This document shows, piece after piece, positions 49,372 through 62,257 of a DNA stretch of 64,000 bases. The notes under the pieces were generated by a model that saw nothing but the letters and a program-made list of their open reading frames with translations, did not search any database and was not told where the DNA came from. Source of the DNA: AP-15 sp035503615 (GTDB lineage Bacteria > Pseudomonadota > Alphaproteobacteria > ATCC43930 > CGMCC-115725); the NCBI GenBank assembly GCA_035503615.1, contig DATJTI010000042.1, forward strand, positions 1 through 64,000, given 5' to 3'. How positions within the stretch are numbered: position 1 is the stretch's first letter; every line of letters begins with the position of its first letter. The translations under genes and the position numbers were made by a program.

Positions 49372-51315
49372 CTAAAATCCGAACATGTGGTCGAGGCTGA
49401 AAGCGCCATCCGCACCGACGAGCCCGTGATACCCGAACAGCCTGCAGCTGCGATCGCGAATGATCGCGTAGGCGCCGGAACCGGCGCGGGCACGAGTGGC
49501 CGCGTCGAACAATTCATGGTAGCGCCAAAGCCGCGACCCGGAGCAAGCGATCGCCATCAAGGTGCGGGCGATCTCGCAGCCGCCGTCGTCGTGCAAGATG
49601 ATCTCGGTGGCGCTCGCCGGCCGCCAGGGCTGCGAGGCGGGGTAGATCAGATGGCACAGCGTGTCGTAGCCGCCGTCGCCAAGCCGCAGAAACAGCCGTG
49701 TCGTCAACCCCGGCGGAGGGCCGTGGTAGGATTGCGGCTCGTTGCGATAGGTCAGGATCGTGTTGAACACATGCGCGCCGAAACTGGTTTCGGCAGCATG
49801 GCCGCTCGCCCGATGGTGGTAGCGGAAGATCGCATGCAGCCAGCCATCGGCCGCACCGCCGGCCGACAGGTCGTAGGCCAGTTCGACATGGCCATATCCA
49901 TCGCCCAAAGCGGCGAGCCCGGCCGCCTCGTCGAGATCGAGCGCGCACCGGTGGCCACGCGGCAGGCGCCCCAGCGACTGGCGCCAGACCTCGCATCCGT
50001 GCGCATCGTAGACGAGGGCCAGGATCGGCAATTCCGACTGGCGAATCGCCATCGGCGTCGGCAGCACGCTGGTCCGCCAGACCGCGCGGGGCAAGACCGG
50101 TGCCGGCAGCAGATAGCCCTTGCCGAGCACGCCGCCAAACCCGGGCAGGTCGGGGTCGGGTGCAAGATCGGCCCGCTCGACATTGACATGAGCGATCCTG
50201 CGGCGGCGCTGCGCGATCACCTCGTAGCGCGGTCGCACCATGTGCTTGCCGGCACGCAGCTCGATCTGGGCCGGCCAGGCAAGGTCCGGCAGCACCGCTG
50301 CGACATCGACGGCAAGGCTGGCGAACGGCGCGATCGGCTCGATGATCGGTGTCACCCGGTCATCGCCCATCGGGTTGAGGCCGATGGCCCCGGCGGGGAT
50401 CGCGACTGGATGACTGTTTTGCACCCACAGCACGACCTGCTCGCCTGGTGCCGGCGCCGGCAGACCCGCATAGCGGTCGGCCGGCCAGGCATTGGCGTCA
50501 TGGGTCGCCGATAGCGTGCGTTCACCGCCGGCACCCGAATCGGCGCCCCCATCGCCGATGCTGCCATCGCCGATGATGTCGAGCGCGTATTTGACGATGT
50601 CGTGCCCGGCCGCCCCGGCCACATGCAAAAACAGCTGCCCGCAAAATTCGGGGAGGCCGAAGCGCGCGCGGATTTCGCGACTGTCGAGGATGATGCTGCC
50701 CGCAGCCCGCCCGCAACTCTCGCACCATTCGGCGATGACCGCGCCATCGGCGTCGAACAGCGTCAGCCAGCAGGCAACCGGGCCGGCACCATAGCTCGAC
50801 CAGTAATTCGCGGTAGCGAGTCGCGTGTGCAGCCGGTCCGTGTCGCGGAAGAAGGCGAAATTGGTGGCGAAATTGAGCGGATCGAGATAATGGCGGTGAT
50901 TGGTCAGACGCTCGGACGGGATTCGCATCGCGTCGAGGCTGAAAAGACGCATATCGGGCGGCAATTCGCTTGCGAGCTGGGCAATCCGGCGCTCGCTGTC
51001 AAAGGCGGCGATAAACCCGGCACGCGCGGACGATCGGCCGAGCGCGGTCAGCGGCTCGGCCCGGCGGCCCAGGATCTCGAAGCCGAGGCGCTCGACCTGC
51101 GGCACATAGACACCGGCGATCTCGATCCCGGCGAGGCCGAACAGCTCGGTGAACGGAGCGGCAGCACCCTCGGGATCGACGATCGCGACCGGACCATTCG
51201 CCGCCAGCCCGGCCAGCAAGGCACGGGCGGGCTGCGCCGCGCGCGGATGGGTCAACGCCTTGTAAAGGGTGTTGCCCCCGGTGACGTTGTCAAACGTCTC
51301 GATCCGCAGCGCCAT
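49372..51315 (-). CDS. Unrecognised 647-residue protein
   Basis: I do not recognise this family. The N-terminal 160 residues look alpha/beta (ANGPVAIVDPEGAAAPFTEL, RAGFIAAFDSERRIAQLASE, LFSLDAMRIPSERLTN). The rest is beta-rich with repeated-looking blocks: NYWSSYGAGPVACWLTLFDA near residue 170 and HVFNTILTYRNEPQSYHGPP near 530. No signal peptide or transmembrane helix is seen, and it has several cysteines (EWCESCGRA). It overlaps the 3' end of the double-PAP2 gene by 26 bases, so it is the last gene of an ELM1-PAP2 operon and may act on an envelope lipid or glycan. ATG 51315 is the only sensible start. Confidence 0.8.
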   Translation of the reverse strand: MALRIETFDNVTGGNTLYKALTHPRAAQPARALLAGLAANGPVAIVDPEGAAAPFTELFGLAGIEIAGVYVPQVERLGFEILGRRAEPLTALGRSSARAGFIAAFDSERRIAQLASELPPDMRLFSLDAMRIPSERLTNHRHYLDPLNFATNFAFFRDTDRLHTRLATANYWSSYGAGPVACWLTLFDADGAVIAEWCESCGRAAGSIILDSREIRARFGLPEFCGQLFLHVAGAAGHDIVKYALDIIGDGSIGDGGADSGAGGERTLSATHDANAWPADRYAGLPAPAPGEQVVLWVQNSHPVAIPAGAIGLNPMGDDRVTPIIEPIAPFASLAVDVAAVLPDLAWPAQIELRAGKHMVRPRYEVIAQRRRRIAHVNVERADLAPDPDLPGFGGVLGKGYLLPAPVLPRAVWRTSVLPTPMAIRQSELPILALVYDAHGCEVWRQSLGRLPRGHRCALDLDEAAGLAALGDGYGHVELAYDLSAGGAADGWLHAIFRYHHRASGHAAETSFGAHVFNTILTYRNEPQSYHGPPPGLTTRLFLRLGDGGYDTLCHLIYPASQPWRPASATEIILHDDGGCEIARTLMAIACSGSRLWRYHELFDAATRARAGSGAYAIIRDRSCRLFGYHGLVGADGAFSLDHMFGF

Positions 51316-52861
51316 GGTGGCGAGCCGATACTACACCCCCCTCGGCCGGTGCAAGCGGCCTGCCGGCGCGCCGCTGCCGCGCCCGGTGCCATGTTGCCGA
51401 TGCGCGAATCACCAGCGCCGTGCCGCGGCGGCACGGCCAGGGCAGTGTCGAGCCAGCGTCCTGCCGGCGCGAATCCGGCGCCGCCGGCGCCACGCCCCAG
51501 CGGGTGAAGAGCAGCGCCACCTGGCGCGTCGTCAGCACCGCGATCAGTGCCCCCGCCAGGACGTCGCTGGGATAATGCGCGCCGACCACGACCCGGCTTG
51601 TGGTAACGATCGCTGCCGCCAGGATGTAGAACAACAGATGCTGCGGCCAGCGCCACCACAGCGCTGTCACTAGTGCGACAAAGGTCGCGGCGTGCCCCGA
51701 CGGAAACGACCAGTGATCGGGGCGCCAGCCAAACCAGGTGAAGCCGTAGAGGCCCGCACTGAACAGCAGCTTGGGCCGTAGCCGGCCAAACCCGATCTTC
51801 ATCAGATCGACGATCAGACCGGACGCGGCGATCGCCGCAAAGACGAAAGCGGGCATGACCGACAGCGCGCGCATTTTCGGGGCGAGCCGGTGCAGCCGCG
51901 GCAGTTCGCCGCCCCAATGCAGCGCCGCAAACAAGAGAGCGAACAGCACGAGCCAGCCCCATCCCTCGCCGAGTTCGGTCGCCTCCCCGAACAGCGCGTG
52001 CAGATCGGGTCCGCGCGCGTGCATGTAGAGGGCGAGCGGCCGATCGACAAACGCGATCGACAGCACGACGAGAACCGTGGTGCCGGCTACCGCCGCACCG
52101 CTGTACAGCACCGGCGACGGCGGGAAGCGGCGGACCCGGCGCCATGCCGATGCCGCAACCCGCCCGATCAGGCGATAGAGCCGCAGCAGCGGTGGTGCAG
52201 CGAACCCGTCGCGCTCGACGATCCACCAGTGGCAAAGCGCCGCGGTGCCGTAAACCAACAGGCCGGCAAAGACGACATCCGACAGGAAATGGCCGCCCTG
52301 GGCGATGCGCACGAGGCCGATAAGCCCGCCACCGGCGAGTGCTGCACCCGTTGCGCGCCGACGCCGGCGTCCGGGCGGCAGCAGCATCGCGAAGGCGACC
52401 AGCGAAAAACCGAGGGCGGCATGGCCGGAGACAAACGAGCAGTTGGTCGCGCACTCCCGCGCCGGCAGCGGTGCCGGGGTGAAGCGATGCACGCCGCCGA
52501 ATGCCGCGATCTGGACCGGCCGGGCGCGCCCCCAGTGATCCTTGAAGACGGTGTTGGCCAACAATCCAGGGCCGAGTGCCGTCGACAGCGCGACAAAGAC
52601 GAGCGCCTTGCGATCGAGCCGCCACAATGGCCGACCGGTCAGAAACAGCCAGGCGGCCGCCCCCGCGACGATGGCGACGATACCCCAGGCGAGCCACGGA
52701 ACCGCGTCGAACACGATGAGAACCGGCGGCCACGCAGCCAGCACAAAGCCGCGGCCCTCGACATAGAACAACCCGCTCGTCCAGAGATCGATCTGCGGCA
52801 GCACGAGGAACAGCGCCACCGCCGCTGCGACCAGACCGGCATAGATCGCCACACCCCTCAT
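51290..52861 (-). CDS. Membrane phosphatase with two fused PAP2 domains
   Basis: 523 aa, about ten transmembrane segments. PAP2 domain 1 has KDHWGRARP (K-x6-R-P), VSGHAALG and RIAQGGHFLSDV. PAP2 domain 2 has KIGFGRLRP, FPSGHAATF and SRVVVGAHYPSDV. Both phosphatidic-acid-phosphatase triads look intact, although Ser-Arg of motif 3 is absent in domain 1 (RIAQGGH). Likely substrates are lipid phosphates such as undecaprenyl pyrophosphate or lipid A phosphates. The fusion of two domains is unusual. The start at 52861 overlaps the ELM1 stop by four bases. The C-terminus runs on as a basic, low-complexity tail. Confidence 0.88.
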   Translation of the reverse strand: MRGVAIYAGLVAAAVALFLVLPQIDLWTSGLFYVEGRGFVLAAWPPVLIVFDAVPWLAWGIVAIVAGAAAWLFLTGRPLWRLDRKALVFVALSTALGPGLLANTVFKDHWGRARPVQIAAFGGVHRFTPAPLPARECATNCSFVSGHAALGFSLVAFAMLLPPGRRRRRATGAALAGGGLIGLVRIAQGGHFLSDVVFAGLLVYGTAALCHWWIVERDGFAAPPLLRLYRLIGRVAASAWRRVRRFPPSPVLYSGAAVAGTTVLVVLSIAFVDRPLALYMHARGPDLHALFGEATELGEGWGWLVLFALLFAALHWGGELPRLHRLAPKMRALSVMPAFVFAAIAASGLIVDLMKIGFGRLRPKLLFSAGLYGFTWFGWRPDHWSFPSGHAATFVALVTALWWRWPQHLLFYILAAAIVTTSRVVVGAHYPSDVLAGALIAVLTTRQVALLFTRWGVAPAAPDSRRQDAGSTLPWPCRRGTALVIRASATWHRARQRRAGRPLAPAEGGVVSARHHGAADRDV

Positions 52862-53853
52862 GCCCGCCGCCGGCGCTGCTCGAAGCGGCGCAGTACCAGG
52901 GCCCGCAACGCGGTGCCGGCACGCGCCGTGTCGTCCGGCACCGGATAGGACCAATCCTCGATCCGGCCGGCAAATGGACGGGTGATGCCGGCCGCCTGAA
53001 CGAGGCGGTGAAACTGCGCGAACTTGTCGTTCCCGCCGGCCAGCGGGAGAATGTGGACGGGTTTGCCGGTGGCCGCTGCCTCGCTGATCATCGACACCGA
53101 ATCGGCGGTGACCAGAAAAGCGTCGGCAAGCGCCAGATAGGCGAAATAAGGGTTCTCCCCGCAGCCGTCCCAGATCATCGCCGGCAAACCCGCCAACCCC
53201 CGTTGCAGCCGCTTCACTCCCTCGGCGCCAGTCCGCCGCGACGGGGTCACCAGGGCCGAGCCGCCGCGTTCGCGCAGCACCGCAGCCACCGCATCGGCGA
53301 TCTCGCCGACCCGGTCGAGGCCCAGCCGATAGGCCTTGTTGCTGCCGCCGATCAGCACCGCCAGGATCGGCCGCGGCATCGCCGCCAGGGCCGGGAAGTG
53401 CGCGCACTCGGCCGCGAGCCGGGCCGGGGTCACGCGATGCACGGCGCCAAGGGTCACGATGACCTGCGGTCCGCGCCATCGATCATGCTCGGGTACGACC
53501 GCCAGGTCGAATTCGCCGCGGCCGACCCCGGGATCCTGGATCTGCGCCAGGAAGGCCCGCCCGCCGCTGGCCCGCCGGATCGCCAGCGCCGGCATTGCCG
53601 CGTTGCGGCCGCAGGCGATCACGAAATCGGGCCAGGGCGGAGCGAGCCGCGCGCCACCGCCACCCGCGGCTGCGAGCGGCAGGGGCCATAAGAACGGCGG
53701 CAGGCGGGTCCAGGGAAACCGGATGTCGAGCCGCTTTTCGACAAAATCGAGACCGCTTGCCTCGGCCAGACCCAATGCCTGGCTCGCCATGCCGGCCTTG
53801 CCGTCGTGCAGCACCCAGCCAATCGGGTCCCAGCCATTCGCATCACCGACCAT
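52858..53853 (-). CDS. Mitochondrial-fission-ELM1-like protein (DUF1022)
   Basis: 331 aa. Shares with the ELM1 family the pattern WVLHDGKAGMASQALGLAEA, PPDFVIACGRNAA-like core (WPDFVIACGRNAAMPALAIR), FLAQIQDPGVGRGEFDLAVV, VLIGGSNKAYRLG, and TADSVSMISEAAATGKPVHI near the C-terminus, the last resembling a GT-B glycosyltransferase nucleotide-sugar site. In bacteria a role in glycolipid or envelope synthesis is likely and the name is historical. It leads an operon with the PAP2 and 647-residue genes and is divergent from the Lrp gene. Confidence 0.9.
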   Translation of the reverse strand: MVGDANGWDPIGWVLHDGKAGMASQALGLAEASGLDFVEKRLDIRFPWTRLPPFLWPLPLAAAGGGGARLAPPWPDFVIACGRNAAMPALAIRRASGGRAFLAQIQDPGVGRGEFDLAVVPEHDRWRGPQVIVTLGAVHRVTPARLAAECAHFPALAAMPRPILAVLIGGSNKAYRLGLDRVGEIADAVAAVLRERGGSALVTPSRRTGAEGVKRLQRGLAGLPAMIWDGCGENPYFAYLALADAFLVTADSVSMISEAAATGKPVHILPLAGGNDKFAQFHRLVQAAGITRPFAGRIEDWSYPVPDDTARAGTALRALVLRRFEQRRRRA

Positions 53854-53969
53854 CCGCCGGATGTACGAGAACCGTCCGGTGCCGGCAAGCCGCCTCGCCT
53901 CGCCCGCAACAAAATTGCGTCCCGGCCGGCTCTTTCATATGATCCGGCGATCGGCAAGAGAGGCATCGG

Positions 53970-54479
53970 ATGCGGCGGATAAGGCTGGACCGGATCGACC
54001 GCCGGATCTTGTACAACCTGCAGGCCGAGGGGCGGATCACCAATGTCGAGCTGGCCCGCCGCGCCGGCATCTCGGCACCACCCTGCCTGCGCCGGGTGCG
54101 CGCCCTCGAACAGGCCGGGATCATCCGCGGCTATCACGCCGACCTGGCGGCCGACGTGCTCGGCTACGGCGTGACCGTGTTTGCCCAGGTCGGGCTGGCA
54201 AGCCAGGCCGAGGCCGATCTCCAGGCATTTGAGCAACTGGTCGCGAGCTGGCCAGAGGTCCGCGAGGCGCACATGCTGGCCGGTGAAGCCGATTTTCTCT
54301 TAAAGATCGTTGCCGCCGATTGGGACAGCTATCAGCGGTTCCTCAGCACCCGGCTGACCTCGGCGCCAAATGTCAGCCATGTCAAATCGGCGCTGACCCT
54401 GCGCGTGTCAAAGGACGAGCCCGGCATCCCGATCGCCGCGGAACCCGCTCCTGCTGCCGATGAAGCGGCATCGGGCTGA
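53970..54479 (+). CDS. Lrp/AsnC-family transcriptional regulator
   Basis: 169 aa. The N-terminal helix-turn-helix is LDRIDRRILYNLQAEGRITN, followed by ELARRAGISAPPCLRRVRAL. The C-terminal RAM domain has HMLAGEADFLLKIVAADWDS. Binds amino acids or related ligands and regulates nearby or global genes. GAGAGG precedes the ATG. Divergent from the ELM1 gene with a 116-base spacer. Confidence 0.94.
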   Translation: MRRIRLDRIDRRILYNLQAEGRITNVELARRAGISAPPCLRRVRALEQAGIIRGYHADLAADVLGYGVTVFAQVGLASQAEADLQAFEQLVASWPEVREAHMLAGEADFLLKIVAADWDSYQRFLSTRLTSAPNVSHVKSALTLRVSKDEPGIPIAAEPAPAADEAASG

Positions 54480-54574
54480 GCGGCCGCACGACGCGATGGC
54501 TGGGCCGCGATGTTCGATGTGCCCCCGACTGCGGTGAGCGGCTATCCCTCGCGGCGCACGGCGTTGCGTGCGGC

Positions 54575-55048
54575 TCAGCCGAAATCGACGGTCACGACCT
54601 CGTAGGATTTGGCACCGCGCGGGGTTGCGACCTCGACGCTGTCACCCTTGCCCTTGCCGATCAGCGCACGCGCCAGGGGCGAGGTCACCGAAAGCCGGCC
54701 GCGGCTGACATCGGCCTCGTCCTCGCCGACGATCTGAAAGGTCTGCTCCTCGTCACTCTCCTCGTCGGCAAGAGTGACCCGTGCGCCGAACTTGATCGCC
54801 GTGCCCGACAGTTTGGAAACGTCGATGACCTCGGCGCGGGCGACCTTGTCTTCGAGCTCCATGACCCGGCCTTCGATAAAGCTCTGCCGGTCGCGCGCCG
54901 CGTGATATTCCGCGTTTTCGGCGAGATCACCATGCTCGCGCGCCTCGGCGATCGCCCGGATGATGGCCGGCCGCTCGACGGATTTCAGCTGTTTCAGCTC
55001 TTCACGGAGCCGATTGTAGCCATCGGCCGTCATCGGAATCTTGTTCAT
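54575..55048 (-). CDS. greA: Transcription elongation factor GreA
   Basis: 157 aa factor that stimulates RNA polymerase to cleave backtracked transcripts. The N-terminal coiled coil has the acidic tip in HGDLAENAEYHAARDRQSF. The C-terminal FKBP-like domain reads VTLADEESDEEQTFQIVGED and ISVTSPLARAL-like (LSVTSPLARALIGKGKGD). Start ATG 55048 has a weak ribosome binding site. It lies 53 bases downstream of carB. Confidence 0.97.
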   Translation of the reverse strand: MNKIPMTADGYNRLREELKQLKSVERPAIIRAIAEAREHGDLAENAEYHAARDRQSFIEGRVMELEDKVARAEVIDVSKLSGTAIKFGARVTLADEESDEEQTFQIVGEDEADVSRGRLSVTSPLARALIGKGKGDSVEVATPRGAKSYEVVTVDFG

Positions 55049-55101
55049 CGAGGACGGTTTTGCATCCCTGTTGGCGAAGCGGCGGCGATGCCGCAGGGCA
55101 T

Positions 55102-58363
<3,262 letters not shown>

Positions 58364-58371
<8 letters not shown>

Positions 58372-59524
58372 GCGCCGTCATCAGCGCGACAAAGCGTTCG
58401 AACAGGTAGTGGCTGTCCTGCGGGCCGGGGCTCGCTTCAGGATGGTACTGGACCGTGAACACCGGTTTGCCGGTGATGCGCATGCCTTCGTTGGTGCTGT
58501 CGAACAGCGACACATGGGTGACCTCGACGCCCTTTGGCAGGCTTGCGGGGTCGACGATAAAGCCATGGTTCTGGCTGGTGATTTCGACCGTGCCGGTGGC
58601 GAGGTCCTTGACCGGGTGATTGGCCCCGCGATGCCCTTGCGGCAACCGGCAGGTCCGGCCGCCGAGTGCCAGCGCCATCAGCTGATGGCCGAGGCAGATC
58701 CCGAAGATCGGGAGGCCGACCCGGACCAGCTCGCGCAATACCGGGGCGGCATATTCCGCGGTCGCCGCCGGGTCGCCGGGCCCGTTCGACAGAAAGACGC
58801 CGTCGGGGCGATGGCGCAAAACATCGTCGGCCGAAGCGGTCGCCGGGACCACGGTGACCCGGCAGCCATGCTGGGCGAGCATGCGCAGGATATTGTGCTT
58901 GATGCCGTAATCGACCGCAACGACGTGCCATTGCGGTGCTGCCAGCCGGCCGAACCCATGACCGTGCCGCCACGCCGTCTCGGTCCACTCATAGGTCTGT
59001 CGGCAGGTCACCTCCCGGGCGAGGTCCATGCCGTCGATCCCCGGCCAGGCGCAGGCTGCTTCCCGCATCTCGGCCGGGTCGAGCGGCTGCGTCGGCTGGT
59101 ATGCGACGACCCCGTTCGGCGGGCCGCCGTCGCGGATATGGCGGACCAGCCGCCGCGTGTCGATGCCCGAGACCCCGATCAGCCCGCGCTCTCTGAGCCA
59201 GTCGTCGAGCGATCCGGTGGCACGCCAGTTGGCCGGAGCGGTGATCCCGGTGCGCACGACGAGGCCGCGCGCCGCCGGGGTCACGGTTTCGAGATCGTCG
59301 AGGTTGGTTCCGACATTGCCGATATGCGGAAAGGTGAAGACAATGATCTGGGCGGCATAAGAGGGGTCGGTCAGGATCTCCTGATAGCCGGTCATCGCGG
59401 TGTTGAAGCAGACCTCGCCGACCGCCATTCCGCGCGCGCCAAAGCCGCGGCCCCAGAACACGCTGCCATCCGCGAGGACGAGTGCCGCGTTGTGGTCGGG
59501 CGGTTGCAGCGACGGGTCGCGCAT
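58364..59524 (-). CDS. carA: Carbamoyl-phosphate synthase small subunit
   Basis: 386 aa glutaminase subunit. Seen: VLADGSVFWGRGFG, NTAMTGYQEILTDPSYAAQI, GVSGIDTRRLVRHIRD, and the class I amidotransferase triad with the nucleophile in FGICLGHQLM and the His/Glu in VQYHPEASPGPQDS. ATG 59524 is preferred to GTG 59554. Translationally coupled to carB. Confidence 0.97.
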
Positions 59525-59736
59525 CTGGGCTAAATCCGCTGGCAGGCCACGCACCGCCCGGTATCGGCGACCAGGCGCAGGCTGAGACCATAGACATAAC
59601 CGGTCGCGGTCCGGCGGTCAACCCGTCGCGAACCGGAACCTCAGTGGTTTCAGGTACTTATGACTTGATGTGCAGAATTGCCGCGAGCCGGCAAACAGCG
59701 TAGTCTCGCACCGGCCGAAGAAACGGGGACACGGCA

Positions 59737-60192
59737 ATGCTGCGCCAGGCCTTTAGCGACCGGCTCAGAGACGCGATGAAGGCGCGCGACAGCCGCACCG
59801 TCTCGGCCGTGCGGCTGATCCTGGCCGGGCTCAAGGAGCGCGATGTCGCGGCTCGCACTGCCGGCAGCGGCGAGGGCATCGCCGAGCCCGAGATCGCCCG
59901 GATGCTGCAAGGGATGATCAAGCAGCGGCGCGAATCGATCGCTCTCTACGAGCAAGGCAATCGCGCCGACCTCGCCGAGAAGGAGCGCGACGAGATCGCG
60001 GTGATCGAGAGCTTTCTGCCGCGCCAGATGGACGAAAGCGAGATCGAGGCGGCGGTGCGAGACGCGATCGCCGACAGCGCAGCGTCGAGCGCGAAGGACA
60101 TGGGCAAGGTCATGGCAGCCTTGCGCCAGCGGCATGCCGGCACCCTCGATCTCGGTCGCGCCGGAACGATCGTCAAGCGGCTTCTCGAGTGA
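59737..60192 (+). CDS. GatB/YqeY-domain protein
   Basis: 151 aa helical protein similar to YqeY and the C-terminal tail of GatB. Seen: ARDSRTVSAVRLILAGLKER, EPEIARMLQGMIKQRRESIA, EIAVIESFLPRQMDESEIE and KDMGKVMAALRQRHAG. Possible tRNA-binding accessory factor, with no established enzymatic activity. Its place next to dnaG and rpoD is conserved in alphaproteobacteria. Confidence 0.94.
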   Translation: MLRQAFSDRLRDAMKARDSRTVSAVRLILAGLKERDVAARTAGSGEGIAEPEIARMLQGMIKQRRESIALYEQGNRADLAEKERDEIAVIESFLPRQMDESEIEAAVRDAIADSAASSAKDMGKVMAALRQRHAGTLDLGRAGTIVKRLLE

Positions 60193-60266
60193 CCGGAGAA
60201 TATTCGACATCGGCCATGCGCAGGGCCGAGCCGCAACGCCAGGTGCGAGCCGCTGGACCCGGCGGC

Positions 60267-60302
60267 GGCAACCGGGATGGCGGGGACGAGCCCGGCCATG
60301 AC
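60267..60302. repeat. REP-like palindromic element
   Basis: The stretch CCGGGATGGCGGGGACGAGC...CCGGCCATGAC (60272-60302) has the form of a palindromic repeat family found in many alphaproteobacterial genomes, with a central inverted CCGGG / CCCGG. It occupies the spacer directly before dnaG. Confidence 0.5.
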
Positions 60303-60325
60303 GCGGCCCCGACCCGGCGCGGCTG

Positions 60326-62134
60326 ATGGCCTTCCCGCCGGGCTTCCTCGACGAGTTGCGCGCCCGCGTGCCGCTCGGCGACCTGGTCGGCCGCAGCGTC
60401 AAGCTGACCCGGCACGGGCGCGAGTTTGCCGGGCTCTGCCCGTTTCATCACGAGAAGACACCGTCCTTCTACGTCGTCGCCGACAAGAATTTCTTTCATT
60501 GCTTCGGTTGCGGCGCCCATGGCGACGCGATCGGCTTTGTCATGCGCGCCGAGCATCTCGATTTTCTCGAAGCGGTCGAGCGGCTGGCGGGTGAAGTCGG
60601 GCTCGCGGTGCCGCAAGCAAGCCCGCAGGAACGCGAGCGGGCACAGCGGCAAAAGACGCTGCTCGAAGCCCTCGAAGCTGCGGCGGTCTTCTACGAGGCG
60701 CAGCTGTGGGCACCGGTGGGCAGCCGCGCGCGCGGCTATCTGCACAGCCGCGGGCTCGACCCCGAAACGATCCGGCGCTTCCGCCTCGGCTGGGCGCCAG
60801 GAGGTGCCGACGGTGCCGACCGGCAGGCGTTGCGCCGTGCGCTCGCCGGCGGTTTTCCGGAGCCGCTGCTGGTCGAGGCCGGGCTGCTACACCGGCCCGA
60901 GCAAGGCGACAGCTTCGACTATTTCCGCGGCCGGGTGATGTTTCCGATCGGCGACCGCGCCGGGAGGGTGATCGCGTTTGGCGGGCGGGTGCTCGGCGAC
61001 ACGCAACCCAAATATCTGAATTCGCCCGACACTCCGGTCTTCGCCAAGGGCCGTTCGCTCTATGGCTGGTCGGCAGCGCGCGCGGCGGCGGGCGATCGCA
61101 GCAACCCGATCGTCACCGAGGGCTATCTCGATGTGATCGCGCTCAACCGCGCCGGGTTCACCTCGGCGGTGGCGCCACTCGGCACCGCGCTCAGCGAATT
61201 TCAGCTGCAGGAATTGTGGCGGCTCGGGCCGGAGCCGATCCTGTGCTTTGATGGCGACAGTGCCGGCGAGCGCGCCGCCGCGCGTGCATTGCGCCGCGCC
61301 TTGCCGCTGTTGCGCCCGGGCCACAGCCTGCGGTTTGCCCAGCTGCCCGCGGGCGAGGACCCGGATTCGCTGCTGCACGCCGCTGGACCCGCCGCCGTCG
61401 AGCAGGTTCTCGTCACGGCCAGGCCGTTGTCGCGGCTGCTGTGGGACCTCGAAACCGGGGCCGCCCCGGCCGATACGCCGGAACGGCGGGCCGATCTCGA
61501 ACGCCGCCTGATGGAGGCTGTCGGGCTGATCGGCGAGCGCACGGTGCAGGCCGCATATCGTCGCTTCATCCGGCAAAAACTGTATGAGACCGGCCGCATG
61601 GCGCCCGCTGCGACGCGCCGTCCGGAACCGGCGCGCCCGGCTTTTGTCAGCGACCGGCCGGCGTCGCTGCGGCCTTCGCCGGCCCGGGTGCAACGCGAAA
61701 TCCTGTTGCGCATCCTGCTGCGCACCCCGGCGCTGATCGACGAGGTCGCCGAAGAACTGGCGGCTCTCGACATCCCGGAAGCGGCACTTGACAAGCTTCG
61801 CCACGAGATTTTAGAGATCGCAGCTCTGCAGCCGGGGCTTGACGCCTCGGCGCTCCGGCAACACCTTCTGACGAACGGGTTTGCGGCGACCGTGGATGCG
61901 TTCCTCTCGCCTTCGGTCGATTCTGGCTTTCTGGTCCGGCGCCCGGATTCATGGGCCATCGCACGCGAGGAATGGGCTCATGTGATCGGAATGCTGAAGG
62001 GAGGCCACCGGTCGGCTGTGGCCGAAGCCAGCAATCACCTGATCGACGAGGTCTCGGCGGCGAGCTGGGAGCGCTTTCTGGCTGCGCGCGAAGCGATGCT
62101 GCGAGACGGTCGGATCGATGACGAGCCGGCGTGA
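60326..62134 (+). CDS. dnaG: DNA primase
   Basis: 602 aa primase that makes RNA primers at the replication fork. The zinc site is Cys38-x2-His41...Cys59-x2-Cys62 in GLCPFHHEKTPSF and FHCFGCGAHGD. The TOPRIM domain has IVTEGYLDVIALNRAG and PILCFDGDSAGERAAARAL with the metal-binding acids. A C-terminal DnaB-interacting region follows. The stop codon TGA (62132-62134) begins a 15-bp duplication. Confidence 0.97.
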   Translation: MAFPPGFLDELRARVPLGDLVGRSVKLTRHGREFAGLCPFHHEKTPSFYVVADKNFFHCFGCGAHGDAIGFVMRAEHLDFLEAVERLAGEVGLAVPQASPQERERAQRQKTLLEALEAAAVFYEAQLWAPVGSRARGYLHSRGLDPETIRRFRLGWAPGGADGADRQALRRALAGGFPEPLLVEAGLLHRPEQGDSFDYFRGRVMFPIGDRAGRVIAFGGRVLGDTQPKYLNSPDTPVFAKGRSLYGWSAARAAAGDRSNPIVTEGYLDVIALNRAGFTSAVAPLGTALSEFQLQELWRLGPEPILCFDGDSAGERAAARALRRALPLLRPGHSLRFAQLPAGEDPDSLLHAAGPAAVEQVLVTARPLSRLLWDLETGAAPADTPERRADLERRLMEAVGLIGERTVQAAYRRFIRQKLYETGRMAPAATRRPEPARPAFVSDRPASLRPSPARVQREILLRILLRTPALIDEVAEELAALDIPEAALDKLRHEILEIAALQPGLDASALRQHLLTNGFAATVDAFLSPSVDSGFLVRRPDSWAIAREEWAHVIGMLKGGHRSAVAEASNHLIDEVSAASWERFLAAREAMLRDGRIDDEPA

Positions 62135-62160
62135 CACACCGATCCGTGACACGCCAATCC
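62131..62160. repeat. 15-bp direct repeat, two copies, covering the dnaG stop codon
   Basis: GTGACACACCGATCC at 62131-62145 and GTGACACGCCAATCC at 62146-62160, with a third degenerate GTCCGGCGGG. The TGA of dnaG is in the first copy. Confidence 0.8.
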
Positions 62161-62257
62161 GTCCGGCGGGTGCGCGCCGCCCGCAGCGCCGCAACATGGG
62201 AAATTCTGGTCCCCGATCTTGGCTCGGCCGGGGCGAAACCTGTCTAGGGATGGTGGA

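Noticed and set aside
48322..50514. Plus-strand frame of 730 codons
   Set aside because: Antisense to trxB and part of the 647-residue gene, with shadow-frame composition.
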